Assembly: GCA_002384855.1 (NCBI GenBank)
Contig: DGBP01000019.1
Location: forward strand, 28,842-58,177
Direction: 5' to 3'
Source: Nocardioidaceae bacterium UBA4001
Lineage (GTDB): Bacteria; Actinomycetota; Actinomycetes; Propionibacteriales; Nocardioidaceae
Length of the DNA stretch: 29,336 nt
Shown here in pieces: positions 22,454-29,336 of this stretch (position 1 is its first letter; each line of letters opens with the position of its first letter). Under the pieces are notes generated by a model. The model had not been told where the DNA came from and did no database searches. It worked only from the letters and a program-made list of their open reading frames with translations. The position numbers and the translations under genes are program-made.

Positions 22454-23902
22454 TCAGGCCGCGAGCTCGAGCAGCTCGTCGAGCGCCTCCTGCAGGTAGC
22501 CGATCAGGTTCCACACGTCGGGGACCATCTCCCGGCAGGCGACCAGTCCGAAGTCGATGGCGCCGTCGTAGGAGAAAAGCGTGATGTTCAGGCCGCCGGT
22601 GAAGTCCGTGACCGCCGAGACCGGGTAGATCGCCTCCACCTTCGCGCCCGCGACGTACAGCGGCAGCTGGGGCCCCGGCACGTTGCTGACGAACAGGTTG
22701 AACAGCACGCCGGGGACGGTCGCGAGGCGGAACAGCGCCCGCGCCGCCATGCCGGACAGGGCGGTCGGCAGCATCTGCGACAGGTCCTTGAGGATCGTGG
22801 CCGGCACCGGCTCGAAGTGCCGCTTGGCCTCCGCCATCGAGTCGCGCATGAACACCAGCCGGTCGTGAGCGTCGGCGAGGTGCGTGGGCAGCTCCGCGGT
22901 CATCACCGACACCTCGTTGCCGTGCGTGCCCGACTGCTCCTCGGTGCGGACGGACACGGGTACGGCGACGACCAGCGGCGTCGGAGGGAGCGCGTCGTGG
23001 TCCAGGAGCCAGCGTCGCAGCGCCGCGGCTGTCAGCGTCATCACGACGTCGTTCACGGTCATGTCGAAGTGGTCCTTGACCCGCTTCACGTCCGCCAGCT
23101 GCACCGACCCGAAGGCGAACCGGCGATGTGAGGTGATGTGGCCGTTGAACGGCGTCCGCGGCGCGTGCAGGTCGCGGTGCCCCACGTGGTGCCCGCCGCC
23201 GAGGGCCCGGCTCACCAGCCCGGCGGTGGAGCTGACCAGCCCCGCGCCAGGGATGTTCGCCGCCCCGGGCAGCTCGTCGAGGTAGCTCAGCGACCTCGGG
23301 ACCGAACGCAGCACCTCCAGCGGGTTCAGCGCCGCAGCGGTCAGCCCCCGTCGGACCAGTTCCGCCCGGGAGGGCAGCGGGCGCGACTCGGCGACGTCCT
23401 CCGGCGGCACCTCCCGCGGCTCAGGGGTGACGTCCATGATCGTCTCGAGGATCTCCGCGCCGGAGATCCCGTCGATGGCCGCGTGGTGGATCTTCGAGTA
23501 GTACGCCGCCCGGCCGTCCTCCAGACCCGTGATGACGTAGCCCTCCCAGAGCGGCCGGCGCCGGTCCAGCGGGCGGGCGTGGATGCGGGCCACCTGCTCG
23601 CCGAGCTGCTCGCGCGTGCCCGGCGCCGGGAGTGCGAGCTCGCGGAGGTGGAACTCGATGTCGAAGTGGGGGTCGTCGGCCCAGTAGGGCCGCCCCAGCC
23701 CGAGCGGGACCTCGACCAGCCGCTGCCGCAGAGGGGGCGCCAGGTGCAGCCTCGGCTCGAGCACCGCGCGCACCGACTCCAGGCTCACCTGTCCGCCCGG
23801 AGCGGTGCTCGGGTCGAGCAGGATCAGGCTCCCGACGTGCCCCTGGGTGGTCGTCGACTCGACGTTGAGGAACTGCGCGTCGAGCGAGGTGAGTTGTCGC
23901 AT
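22454..23902 (-). CDS. Wax ester synthase / diacylglycerol acyltransferase (WS/DGAT)
   Basis: The protein has 482 residues from the ATG at 23900-23902. The catalytic motif HHAAIDG is intact (residues 139-145). The N-terminal LTSLDAQFLNVES, the PLWEGYVI block, and the C-terminal NLFVSNVPGPQLPLYVAGA block are typical of bacterial WS/DGAT enzymes. These esterify acyl-CoA to diacylglycerol or fatty alcohol and make storage lipid. GGGGGAG about 9-10 nt upstream supports this start over the ATG six codons earlier. It is divergent from the sugar importer operon. Confidence 0.94.
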   Translation of the reverse strand: MRQLTSLDAQFLNVESTTTQGHVGSLILLDPSTAPGGQVSLESVRAVLEPRLHLAPPLRQRLVEVPLGLGRPYWADDPHFDIEFHLRELALPAPGTREQLGEQVARIHARPLDRRRPLWEGYVITGLEDGRAAYYSKIHHAAIDGISGAEILETIMDVTPEPREVPPEDVAESRPLPSRAELVRRGLTAAALNPLEVLRSVPRSLSYLDELPGAANIPGAGLVSSTAGLVSRALGGGHHVGHRDLHAPRTPFNGHITSHRRFAFGSVQLADVKRVKDHFDMTVNDVVMTLTAAALRRWLLDHDALPPTPLVVAVPVSVRTEEQSGTHGNEVSVMTAELPTHLADAHDRLVFMRDSMAEAKRHFEPVPATILKDLSQMLPTALSGMAARALFRLATVPGVLFNLFVSNVPGPQLPLYVAGAKVEAIYPVSAVTDFTGGLNITLFSYDGAIDFGLVACREMVPDVWNLIGYLQEALDELLELAA

Positions 23903-23981
23903 GGATCCAGTCTCCCCCAAGCTCCTTGCTGGGCTTGCCGTTTGTGCAGGTCAGCGCAGGGTATGTCGGGGTTGCGCTATT

Positions 23982-24003
23982 TCACATCCAGGGCAGGATG
24001 TGA
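23982..24003 (+). promoter_or_regulatory. Inverted repeat upstream of the sugar importer operon
   Basis: TCACATCC (23982-23989) and GGATGTGA (23996-24003) form perfect 8-bp arms with a 6-bp centre, 28 bp before the ATG of the binding-protein gene. It may be an operator for a sugar-responsive repressor or a hairpin in the 5' untranslated region. No regulator gene lies beside it. Confidence 0.5.
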
Positions 24004-24031
24004 TCCACGGCACTGCAGGGAGGCGCAACAC

Positions 24032-25345
24032 ATGGCAGCAACCATCGACCGCGCGGCCCGTGCTCGGCGGCGTCGCAGGGGGCTAGCAGCAGGTGCCGCG
24101 GTACTTGCCCTGAGCTCAGTCCTGACGGCGTGCAGCGAGAGCTCGGCCAAACCGGTCCTCACCTGGTACATCAACCCCGACCCCGACCCGCCGCCGGACT
24201 TCGAGGGCGCGTTCGGGCTCGACGGCATCGCCGAGCGATGCAGCACCGACGAGTACGACATCGTCACCGAGCAGCTCCCCACGTCGGCCAACGAGCAGCG
24301 GATCCAGCTGATGCGGCGCCTGGCGGCCAACGACTCCTCGATCGACCTGATGAGCATCGACCCGGTGTACACAGCGGAGTTCTCCGAGGCCGGCTACCTC
24401 GCCGAGTTCAGCGAGGCCGACCAGGAGGAGATCGCCGGCAACAAGCTCCAGGGCGCGCTCGAGAGCGCGACCTGGAACGACCGGCTGGTCGCCGCCCCCC
24501 AGTGGGCGAACACCCAGCTGCTCTGGTACCGCAAGTCCGTAGCCGAGAAGGCCGGGCTGAACCTGGACGAGCCCGTCACCTGGGACCAGCTCATCAAGGC
24601 CGCCGAGGAGACCGAGACGAGGGTCAGCGTCCAGGGCAACAAGTACGAGGGGTACGTCGTCCTCCTCAACGCTCTCATCCAGGGCGCCGGCGGCGAGATC
24701 GTCAGCGGGCTCGGCCGGGGCGAGGAGATGACCGTCGAGGTCGACTCGGACGCCGGGAAGAAGGCGGCCGAGATCATCGAGCAGCTGGCCGGCTCCTCCG
24801 CCAAGGACCCCGACCTCCCCGTCTCCAACGAGGGAACGGCAGAGGCGAACTTCGCCGGAGACAACGGCGGCTTCATGCTCAACTGGACCTACATCTTCCT
24901 CGGCCACAACGAGGCCCTCGAGGGCGATCTGGGCTGGGCGAGGTACCCCCAGACGGTGGAGGGTGAGCCGTCCAAGCCCCCGACCGGCGGCATCAACATC
25001 GGGATCGGCGCCTTCAGCGACCACGAGAAGGAAGCCATCGAGGCCGCGAAGTGCATCACGAGCACCGACAACCAGGTCACCTACGCGACGGAGACCGGCG
25101 GCATGCCGACGGCCGAAGATGCCTACGACGCCGAGAAGCTGCGGGAGCTGTACCCACCGGAGCTGCTCGCCCTGTTCCAGGAGAGCATCGACGAGGGCGG
25201 TCCTCGTCCCGTCACGCCCTACTGGGCGACGATCGTGAACGCGATGCTCGGCAAGTGGCATCCCCAGGACAGCGTCACGGAGAACACCGCTGAGCAGTCG
25301 GCGGAGTTCCTCCAGAACGTCCTCAACGGCGACTCACTGGTCTAG
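24032..25345 (+). CDS. lpqY: LpqY-like sugar-binding lipoprotein of an ABC importer
   Basis: The protein has 437 residues. The signal peptide has a run of arginines (ARARRRRRG) and a good lipobox, VLTAC (Cys34). The mature part holds LPTSANEQRIQLMRRLAAND, IDPVYTAEFSEAGYLAEF, WANTQLLWYRK and TGGINIGIGAF, and closely follows mycobacterial LpqY as I remember it (NEQRLQLARRL, TAEFAEAGW, TNTQLLWYR). LpqY recovers trehalose, so trehalose or a related glucoside is the likely ligand; this is inference from family and gene order. GGGAGG 8 nt upstream of the ATG is a strong ribosome binding site. It is the first gene of a four-gene operon. Confidence 0.9.
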   Translation: MAATIDRAARARRRRRGLAAGAAVLALSSVLTACSESSAKPVLTWYINPDPDPPPDFEGAFGLDGIAERCSTDEYDIVTEQLPTSANEQRIQLMRRLAANDSSIDLMSIDPVYTAEFSEAGYLAEFSEADQEEIAGNKLQGALESATWNDRLVAAPQWANTQLLWYRKSVAEKAGLNLDEPVTWDQLIKAAEETETRVSVQGNKYEGYVVLLNALIQGAGGEIVSGLGRGEEMTVEVDSDAGKKAAEIIEQLAGSSAKDPDLPVSNEGTAEANFAGDNGGFMLNWTYIFLGHNEALEGDLGWARYPQTVEGEPSKPPTGGINIGIGAFSDHEKEAIEAAKCITSTDNQVTYATETGGMPTAEDAYDAEKLRELYPPELLALFQESIDEGGPRPVTPYWATIVNAMLGKWHPQDSVTENTAEQSAEFLQNVLNGDSLV

Positions 25346-25356
25346 GAGGTGATGAC

Positions 25357-26301
25357 ATGAGTACAGGTGCAACTACTGCAACCCCCGCCGCGGCCGAGAA
25401 GGCCCGGAAGGGCACCTCCGACCGGTCACGTGCTGAGAACCGACTCGGTCTGAAGCTGGTGGCCCCCGCGGTGATCTTGATGCTTCTGGTCACCGCCTAC
25501 CCGATGCTGAGGGCGCTCTACCTCTCGCTGTTCAAGTACCGCCTCTCGGCGCCGGACGACCGGGAGTTCGTCGGCCTGAACAACTACGTGACCGTCCTCA
25601 CCGACTCCCTGTGGTGGGGCGACGTCTTCAACACCGTCGTGATCATGGTGATCACAGTGGCGTTCGAGCTGGTCATCGGTTTCGCGTTCGCCATGGTCAT
25701 GCACCGCGTGGTCTTCGCCCGGGGCATCATCCGGACCTCGATCCTGATCCCGTACGGCATCATCACCGTGGTGTCGGCGTTCGCCTGGCAGTTCGCGTTC
25801 TCGCTCAACAACGGGTTCGTCAACGGCTGGCTGCCGTTCATCGGTGAGGACTTCAACTGGTTCGGCGACAAGTGGCCGGCCATGATCGCGATCATGGTCT
25901 CGGAGATCTGGAAGACCACGCCGTTCATGTCGCTGCTGCTCCTCGCGGGCCTCGCCCAGGTGTCGGAGGACACCATCGAGGCCGCCAAGGTCGACGGGGC
26001 CACCTGGTGGCAGCGCCTGTGGAAGGTGATCCTGCCGAACATGAAGGCGGCGATCATGGTCGCTGTCCTCTTCCGGGCACTCGACGCCTTCCGGATCTTC
26101 GACAACATCTTCGTGATGACCCGAGGCGCGCAGGACACCGAGTCGGTGTCGTTCCTCACCTACCGCCAGATCATCGAGCAGTTCGAGCTCGGCATGGGAT
26201 CTGCGCTGTCGGTGCTGCTCTTCCTCTCGGTGCTTCTGATCGCGTACCTGCTGGTGAAGCTGTTCAAGGTGGATCTGGCCTCGGCAAGGGGTGAACGCTG
26301 A
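25357..26301 (+). CDS. sugA: Sugar ABC transporter permease (SugA-like)
   Basis: The protein has 314 residues. A hydrophilic N-terminus of about 30 residues (TPAAAEKARKGTSDRSRAEN) precedes six membrane helices, for example LKLVAPAVILMLLVTAYPML and VVIMVITVAFELVIGFAFAM. The EAA loop reads EDTIEAAKVDGATWWQRLW and continues KVILPNMKAA. This is a MalF-type permease. A near-perfect AGGAGGTGA lies 4 nt before the ATG. The stop TGA shares its last base with the next ATG (TGATG), so sugA and sugB are coupled. Confidence 0.92.
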   Translation: MSTGATTATPAAAEKARKGTSDRSRAENRLGLKLVAPAVILMLLVTAYPMLRALYLSLFKYRLSAPDDREFVGLNNYVTVLTDSLWWGDVFNTVVIMVITVAFELVIGFAFAMVMHRVVFARGIIRTSILIPYGIITVVSAFAWQFAFSLNNGFVNGWLPFIGEDFNWFGDKWPAMIAIMVSEIWKTTPFMSLLLLAGLAQVSEDTIEAAKVDGATWWQRLWKVILPNMKAAIMVAVLFRALDAFRIFDNIFVMTRGAQDTESVSFLTYRQIIEQFELGMGSALSVLLFLSVLLIAYLLVKLFKVDLASARGER

Positions 26302-27131
26302 TGCGGGCAAAGCTCGGACCCAGCACCATCATCGGGATGATCGCGATCCTGGTCTGGTGTCTCCTACCTGTGGTGTGGATCATCATGCTGTCGTTCAAAC
26401 CGGAGGCCGAGACGGCGGCCGGCAGCCCCCAGTTCCTTCCCAAGGACTGGAGCTGGGAGAACTACCAGTCGGTCCTCCAGGACGACCTGTTCCAGCGGGC
26501 GCTGATCAACTCGTTCGGCATCTCGCTGATCGCCACGGTGCTCTCGGTGATGATCGCGACGCTCACCGCCTACGCCGTCGCCCGCCTCGAGTTCAAGGGC
26601 AAGCGTGTCGTGCTCTCGATCGCCCTGGCCATCGCGATGTTCCCGGTGGTGTCGCTCGTCGGTCCGCTGTTCGACATGTGGCGGGCGGTCGGTCTCTACG
26701 ACACCTGGCTCGGGCTCATCATCCCCTACATGTCCTTCACGCTGCCGCTGGCGATCTGGACGCTCACCGCGTTCTTCCGGGAGATCCCCTGGGAGATGGA
26801 GCAGGCCGCCCAGGTCGACGGGGCAACCTCGTGGCAGGCGTTCCGGAAGGTGATCGTGCCCCTCGCGGCACCCGGTGTCTTCACCGCGGCGATCCTCACC
26901 TTCTTCTTCGCCTGGAACGACTTCGTGTTCGGCATCTCGCTGACGTCCACGACGAACGCCCGGCCCGTTCCCGCGGCGCTGGCCTTCTTCGTTGGGCCGG
27001 ACCAGTTCAACCCGCCCACGTCGACCCTCTCGGCGGCAGCGGTCGTGGTGACGATTCCGATCATCATCATCGTGCTCATTTTCCAGCGAAAGATCGTCGC
27101 CGGTCTCACCTCCGGCGCAGTGAAGGGTTGA
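26301..27131 (+). CDS. sugB: Sugar ABC transporter permease (SugB-like)
   Basis: The protein has 276 residues and six membrane helices, starting with IIGMIAILVWCLLPVVWIIM. The EAA loop reads EMEQAAQVDGATSWQAFRKV and continues IVPLAAPGVF. The FFFAWNDFVFGISLT segment is typical of MalG-type permeases. It pairs with the SugA-like subunit to form the channel. The start codon overlaps the sugA stop by one base. The ATPase gene follows after 4 nt. Confidence 0.92.
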   Translation: MRAKLGPSTIIGMIAILVWCLLPVVWIIMLSFKPEAETAAGSPQFLPKDWSWENYQSVLQDDLFQRALINSFGISLIATVLSVMIATLTAYAVARLEFKGKRVVLSIALAIAMFPVVSLVGPLFDMWRAVGLYDTWLGLIIPYMSFTLPLAIWTLTAFFREIPWEMEQAAQVDGATSWQAFRKVIVPLAAPGVFTAAILTFFFAWNDFVFGISLTSTTNARPVPAALAFFVGPDQFNPPTSTLSAAAVVVTIPIIIIVLIFQRKIVAGLTSGAVKG

Positions 27132-27135
27132 TGTC

Positions 27136-28302
27136 ATGGCTGCCATCGAGATGAAGAACATCGTCAAGGAGTACGGCGACGGCTTCAAAGCCGTGAACGA
27201 CGTGAGCATCGACGTCAAGGACGGGGAGTTCATGATCCTCGTCGGGCCGTCCGGCTGTGGGAAGTCGACCCTGCTCCGGATGATCGTCGGTCTGGAGGAC
27301 ATCACCTCCGGCGACATGGTCATTGGCGGGGACCGGGTCAACGACAAGGCTCCGCGCGACCGGAACCTCGCGATGGTGTTCCAGAACTACGCGTTGTACC
27401 CCCACCTGACGGTCTACGAGAACATCGCGTTCCCGCTTCGGCTCTCCAAGCAGTTCGGCGAGCAGGAGATCGACGAGAAGGTCCGCAAGGCGAGCTCCAT
27501 CCTCGAGCTCGACGACCACCTCGAGCGGAAGCCGGGAAACCTGTCCGGTGGCCAGCGGCAGCGGGTCGCGATGGGTCGGGCGATCGTCCGGGACGCCCAG
27601 GCGTTCCTCTTCGACGAGCCGCTGTCCAACCTGGATGCCAAGCTGCGCGGCCAGATGCGCACAGAGATCTCCCGGCTCCAGCGACGGCTCGGGATCACCA
27701 CGGTCTACGTCACCCACGACCAGACCGAGGCGATGACCCTCGGCGACCGCGTGGCCGTGCTCAAGCGCGGGCTGCTCCAGCAGCTGGCCACCCCGCGCGA
27801 GCTCTACGAGCACCCGGTCAACCTGTTCGTCGCCGGGTTCATCGGTTCGCCCCCGATGAACTTCCTGCCCGCCACCGTCAAGGGCGACGAGCTCGAGCTG
27901 CCGTTCGGCACGGTCACGCTGCCCAAGGAGAAGGCCGAGCGCGGCCGCGACAGGGGTCTGCTCATCGCCGGCATCCGCCCCGAGCACTTCGACGACGCCC
28001 AGGTCGTGGACAAGGACAAGCTCGGTGCCGGCTCGACGTTCAACGCGACGGTGGAGGTCGTCGAGTGGCTCGGCAACGAGTCCTACGCCTACATCCCCTT
28101 CGAGGCGCCGCCGGAGGTGCAGGCCCAGCTCGAGCAGCTCGAGAAGGACCTCGACGGCGAGTCGCTGCGCACCCAGCTGGTGGTCTCGCTGGAGGGCGCG
28201 AGCACGATCAAGGAGGGCGACGAGGCGGAGATCTTCGTCGAGTCCTCCAAGATCCACCTCTTCGACCCCGAGACCGGGGACAACCTCACGGTCGGGCTGT
28301 AG
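27136..28302 (+). CDS. sugC: Sugar ABC transporter ATP-binding protein (SugC/MsmX/UgpC-like)
   Basis: The protein has 388 residues. Walker A is GPSGCGKST (37-45), the Q-loop VFQNYALYPHLTVYENIAFP, the signature LSGGQRQR (136-143), Walker B AFLFDEP (156-162) and the switch histidine H194. The C-terminal regulatory domain with IGSPPMNFLPA and IAGIRPEHF is typical of MalK/UgpC-type ATPases for sugars. Having its own ATPase beside the permeases, in the order binding protein, permease, permease, ATPase, matches lpqY-sugABC. It is the last gene of the operon and is followed by a long imperfect hairpin. Confidence 0.93.
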   Translation: MAAIEMKNIVKEYGDGFKAVNDVSIDVKDGEFMILVGPSGCGKSTLLRMIVGLEDITSGDMVIGGDRVNDKAPRDRNLAMVFQNYALYPHLTVYENIAFPLRLSKQFGEQEIDEKVRKASSILELDDHLERKPGNLSGGQRQRVAMGRAIVRDAQAFLFDEPLSNLDAKLRGQMRTEISRLQRRLGITTVYVTHDQTEAMTLGDRVAVLKRGLLQQLATPRELYEHPVNLFVAGFIGSPPMNFLPATVKGDELELPFGTVTLPKEKAERGRDRGLLIAGIRPEHFDDAQVVDKDKLGAGSTFNATVEVVEWLGNESYAYIPFEAPPEVQAQLEQLEKDLDGESLRTQLVVSLEGASTIKEGDEAEIFVESSKIHLFDPETGDNLTVGL

Positions 28303-28327
28303 CTCGTCAGAACCCGACAAGCGTCAT

Positions 28328-28380
28328 CCTGAAGCGAGTTTGCGGTCGTTCGAGGTTTCGAGCAGCAGACTTGCTTCAGG
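28328..28380 (+). terminator. Long imperfect hairpin after the sugar importer operon
   Basis: CCTGAAGC (28328-28335) pairs with GCTTCAGG (28373-28380). The stem continues inward as GAGTTTGC against GCAGACTT with two mismatches, giving about 16 bp around a 21-nt loop. It starts 26 nt beyond the sugC stop. It may end the operon. No T-run follows, and its AT-richer composition could also mean a dispersed repeat element. Confidence 0.45.
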
Positions 28381-28413
28381 ACGGCGCGCGGAGCGCCTCC
28401 GCCGGTCGCCCGG

Positions 28414-29070
28414 CTACCGGATCAGCCGCTTCCTGGGCTCGCCCGGCATCGGCTTGCGCTGCACGGAGACCCCCGCCATCAGCGCCAGCCCCTTGAGGCG
28501 TACGACGGGCGAGCCCACGGTGATCTGCGCCGGCACCCTGTCGCGGGACTGGCTGAAGTCACCCATCACACCGACGCCGTCGACGATCACCTGCGTGTGG
28601 GCGTTCACGACCACGTCGATGCCGGCCATGATCGCGTAGCAGTTGATCACGGTCTCCCGCGCCTCGAAGACCGCCTCACGCAGGTCGAGGGTGACCCCGC
28701 CCATCACCGAGAACGCCGTGTGCTCCGGCGGCACCCGCCACACGCCGCGCCGGGTGCAGTCGCCCATGAACGACATCGAGCTGGAGTACGTCGTCGCGGG
28801 CACCACCGGCGCGTGCGACACCGGCGGCGGGACCGCGACGGCGGCGGCCCCCGCCGTACGCACCGGAAGGTCGGCGGTGATCGGCACCAGGTCGGCATAC
28901 GTCTTCGCGGCGTACGCCGCCTCGAGGCGCTCGTCGAGCTCCGAGAGGTCGATGCGCCCCTCGCCGGCGGCCTGCCTCAGCACCTCGGCGACCTGGTGCC
29001 GGTCGTCGTCGGAGATCCTCAGCATCGCCGGGTCGCGGCGGCGCTCGATGTCGTTGGGGCGTCCCTCCAT
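28414..29070 (-). CDS. DUF1707 / LiaF-like cell-envelope response protein
   Basis: The protein has 218 residues. The N-terminal DUF1707 domain (RISDDDRHQVAEVLRQAAGE, IDLSELDERLEAAYAAKTYADL) is followed by a Pro/Ala linker with PPPVSHAPVVPA. A C-terminal beta-helix-like domain contains VMGGVTLDLREAVF, VINCYAIMAGIDVVV and VGVMGDFSQSRD, as in LiaF-type envelope-stress proteins. No membrane helix is evident. The ATG at 29068-29070 is 6 nt from a TACGCT -10 box (29077-29082, minus strand), suggesting a leaderless start. A second ATG 15 codons in (MLRISDDDR) matches the usual start of the domain and remains possible. It is divergent from the fumarase gene. Confidence 0.85.
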   Translation of the reverse strand: MEGRPNDIERRRDPAMLRISDDDRHQVAEVLRQAAGEGRIDLSELDERLEAAYAAKTYADLVPITADLPVRTAGAAAVAVPPPVSHAPVVPATTYSSSMSFMGDCTRRGVWRVPPEHTAFSVMGGVTLDLREAVFEARETVINCYAIMAGIDVVVNAHTQVIVDGVGVMGDFSQSRDRVPAQITVGSPVVRLKGLALMAGVSVQRKPMPGEPRKRLIR

Positions 29071-29105
29071 GGAGTCAGCGTAGTCGTCCTCGATACCCTC
29101 TGGGG
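29071..29105. promoter_or_regulatory. Divergent leaderless promoters of the DUF1707 and fumarase genes
   Basis: Leftward TACGCT (29077-29082) is 6 nt from the ATG ending at 29070. Rightward TACCCT (29094-29099) is 6 nt from the GTG at 29106. The -10 boxes are only 11 bp apart, so each promoter's -35 zone overlaps the other gene's start. The two cannot be occupied by polymerase at the same time. Confidence 0.55.
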
Positions 29106-29336
29106 GTGAGCACCGATCCCGAGTTCCGCTACTCCGACCTGCTGCCGCTCGGCCCCGACGCGACGCCGTACCGGCTCCTCACGACCGAGGGGCCCAGCAC
29201 GTTCGAGGCGGACGGCCGGACCTTCCTGCGGGTCGACCCGGCGGCCCTGCGGCTGCTGACCGCCGAGGCGATGCACGACATCAGCCACTACCTGCGCCCC
29301 GCGCACCTGGCGCAGCTGCGCAAGATCATCGACGAC
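29106..29336 (+). CDS. Fumarate hydratase class I (partial, N-terminus only)
   Basis: The frame from GTG 29106 runs off the right edge with 77 codons. It reads FRYSDLLPLGPDATPYRLLT, STFEADGRTFLRVDPAALRL and then LTAEAMHDISHYLRPAHLAQ LRKIIDD, which is the standard N-terminus of the iron-sulfur class I fumarases (FumA/FumB-like), enzymes of the TCA cycle that hydrate fumarate to malate. The cluster cysteines lie beyond the window. The TACCCT box 6 nt upstream suggests a leaderless mRNA. Confidence 0.92.
   Translation, partial: MSTDPEFRYSDLLPLGPDATPYRLLTTEGPSTFEADGRTFLRVDPAALRLLTAEAMHDISHYLRPAHLAQLRKIIDD

Noticed and set aside
23138..24031. Upstream extension of the LpqY frame
   Set aside because: Antisense to the acyltransferase gene. 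The signal peptide and Shine-Dalgarno site fix the start at 24032.
1..29336. tRNA, rRNA, CRISPR arrays, transposases
   Set aside because: I scanned by eye for cloverleaf ends, spaced repeats and transposase motifs and saw none. A covariance-model search would be needed for small RNAs.

Overview
The window is high-GC DNA with GTG and TTG starts, tightly coupled genes and many apparently leaderless promoters. The gene neighbourhood (ychF, a DUF6542 membrane protein, ispH, xseA-xseB, a DUF4245 protein, glpX and a class I fumarase) points to an actinobacterium, probably Nocardioidaceae (Nocardioides-like). This placement rests on gene order and protein recognition, not on a marker gene.

Positions 1-4.5 kb look like a worn genomic island. 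It holds an XRE antitoxin / AbiEii-type nucleotidyltransferase toxin pair (the toxin runs off the left edge), a DUF3024 protein followed by a frameshifted antitoxin-like remnant, an M20 amidohydrolase with a doubtful N-terminus, and the N-terminal part of a MobF (TrwC/TraA-type) conjugative relaxase that has lost its helicase half. The island abuts ychF.

Positions 4.5-12.8 kb are mostly chromosomal backbone: ychF and xthA (divergent), rmuC, a DUF6542 protein, ispH and xseA-xseB (divergent) and a DUF4245 protein. One small insertion disturbs it. About 740 bp carrying a two-helix membrane protein gene sits between the 3' end of xthA and a second, orphan xthA 3' end.

Positions 12.9-18.5 kb hold a phosphoketolase (xfp) and a molybdate operon. 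The operon starts with a one-piece HTH-TOBE regulator, followed by modA, modB and modC joined by 4-nt overlaps. Two identical 12-bp palindromes spaced 32 bp apart lie directly upstream and are the best candidate operator in the window.

Positions 18.5-24 kb hold glpX, a PfkB-family sugar kinase, two alpha/beta hydrolases and a WS/DGAT acyltransferase. Positions 24-28.3 kb hold a four-gene sugar ABC importer whose order and binding protein match LpqY-SugA-SugB-SugC (trehalose uptake in mycobacteria). The right edge has a DUF1707/LiaF-like protein divergent from the start of a class I fumarate hydratase.

The central metabolic genes can be read together, as inference only. The importer and kinase would feed sugar phosphates, glpX and phosphoketolase would act on fructose phosphates, and the acyltransferase would store acyl groups as neutral lipid. 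No tRNA, rRNA, CRISPR array or intact transposase was seen.
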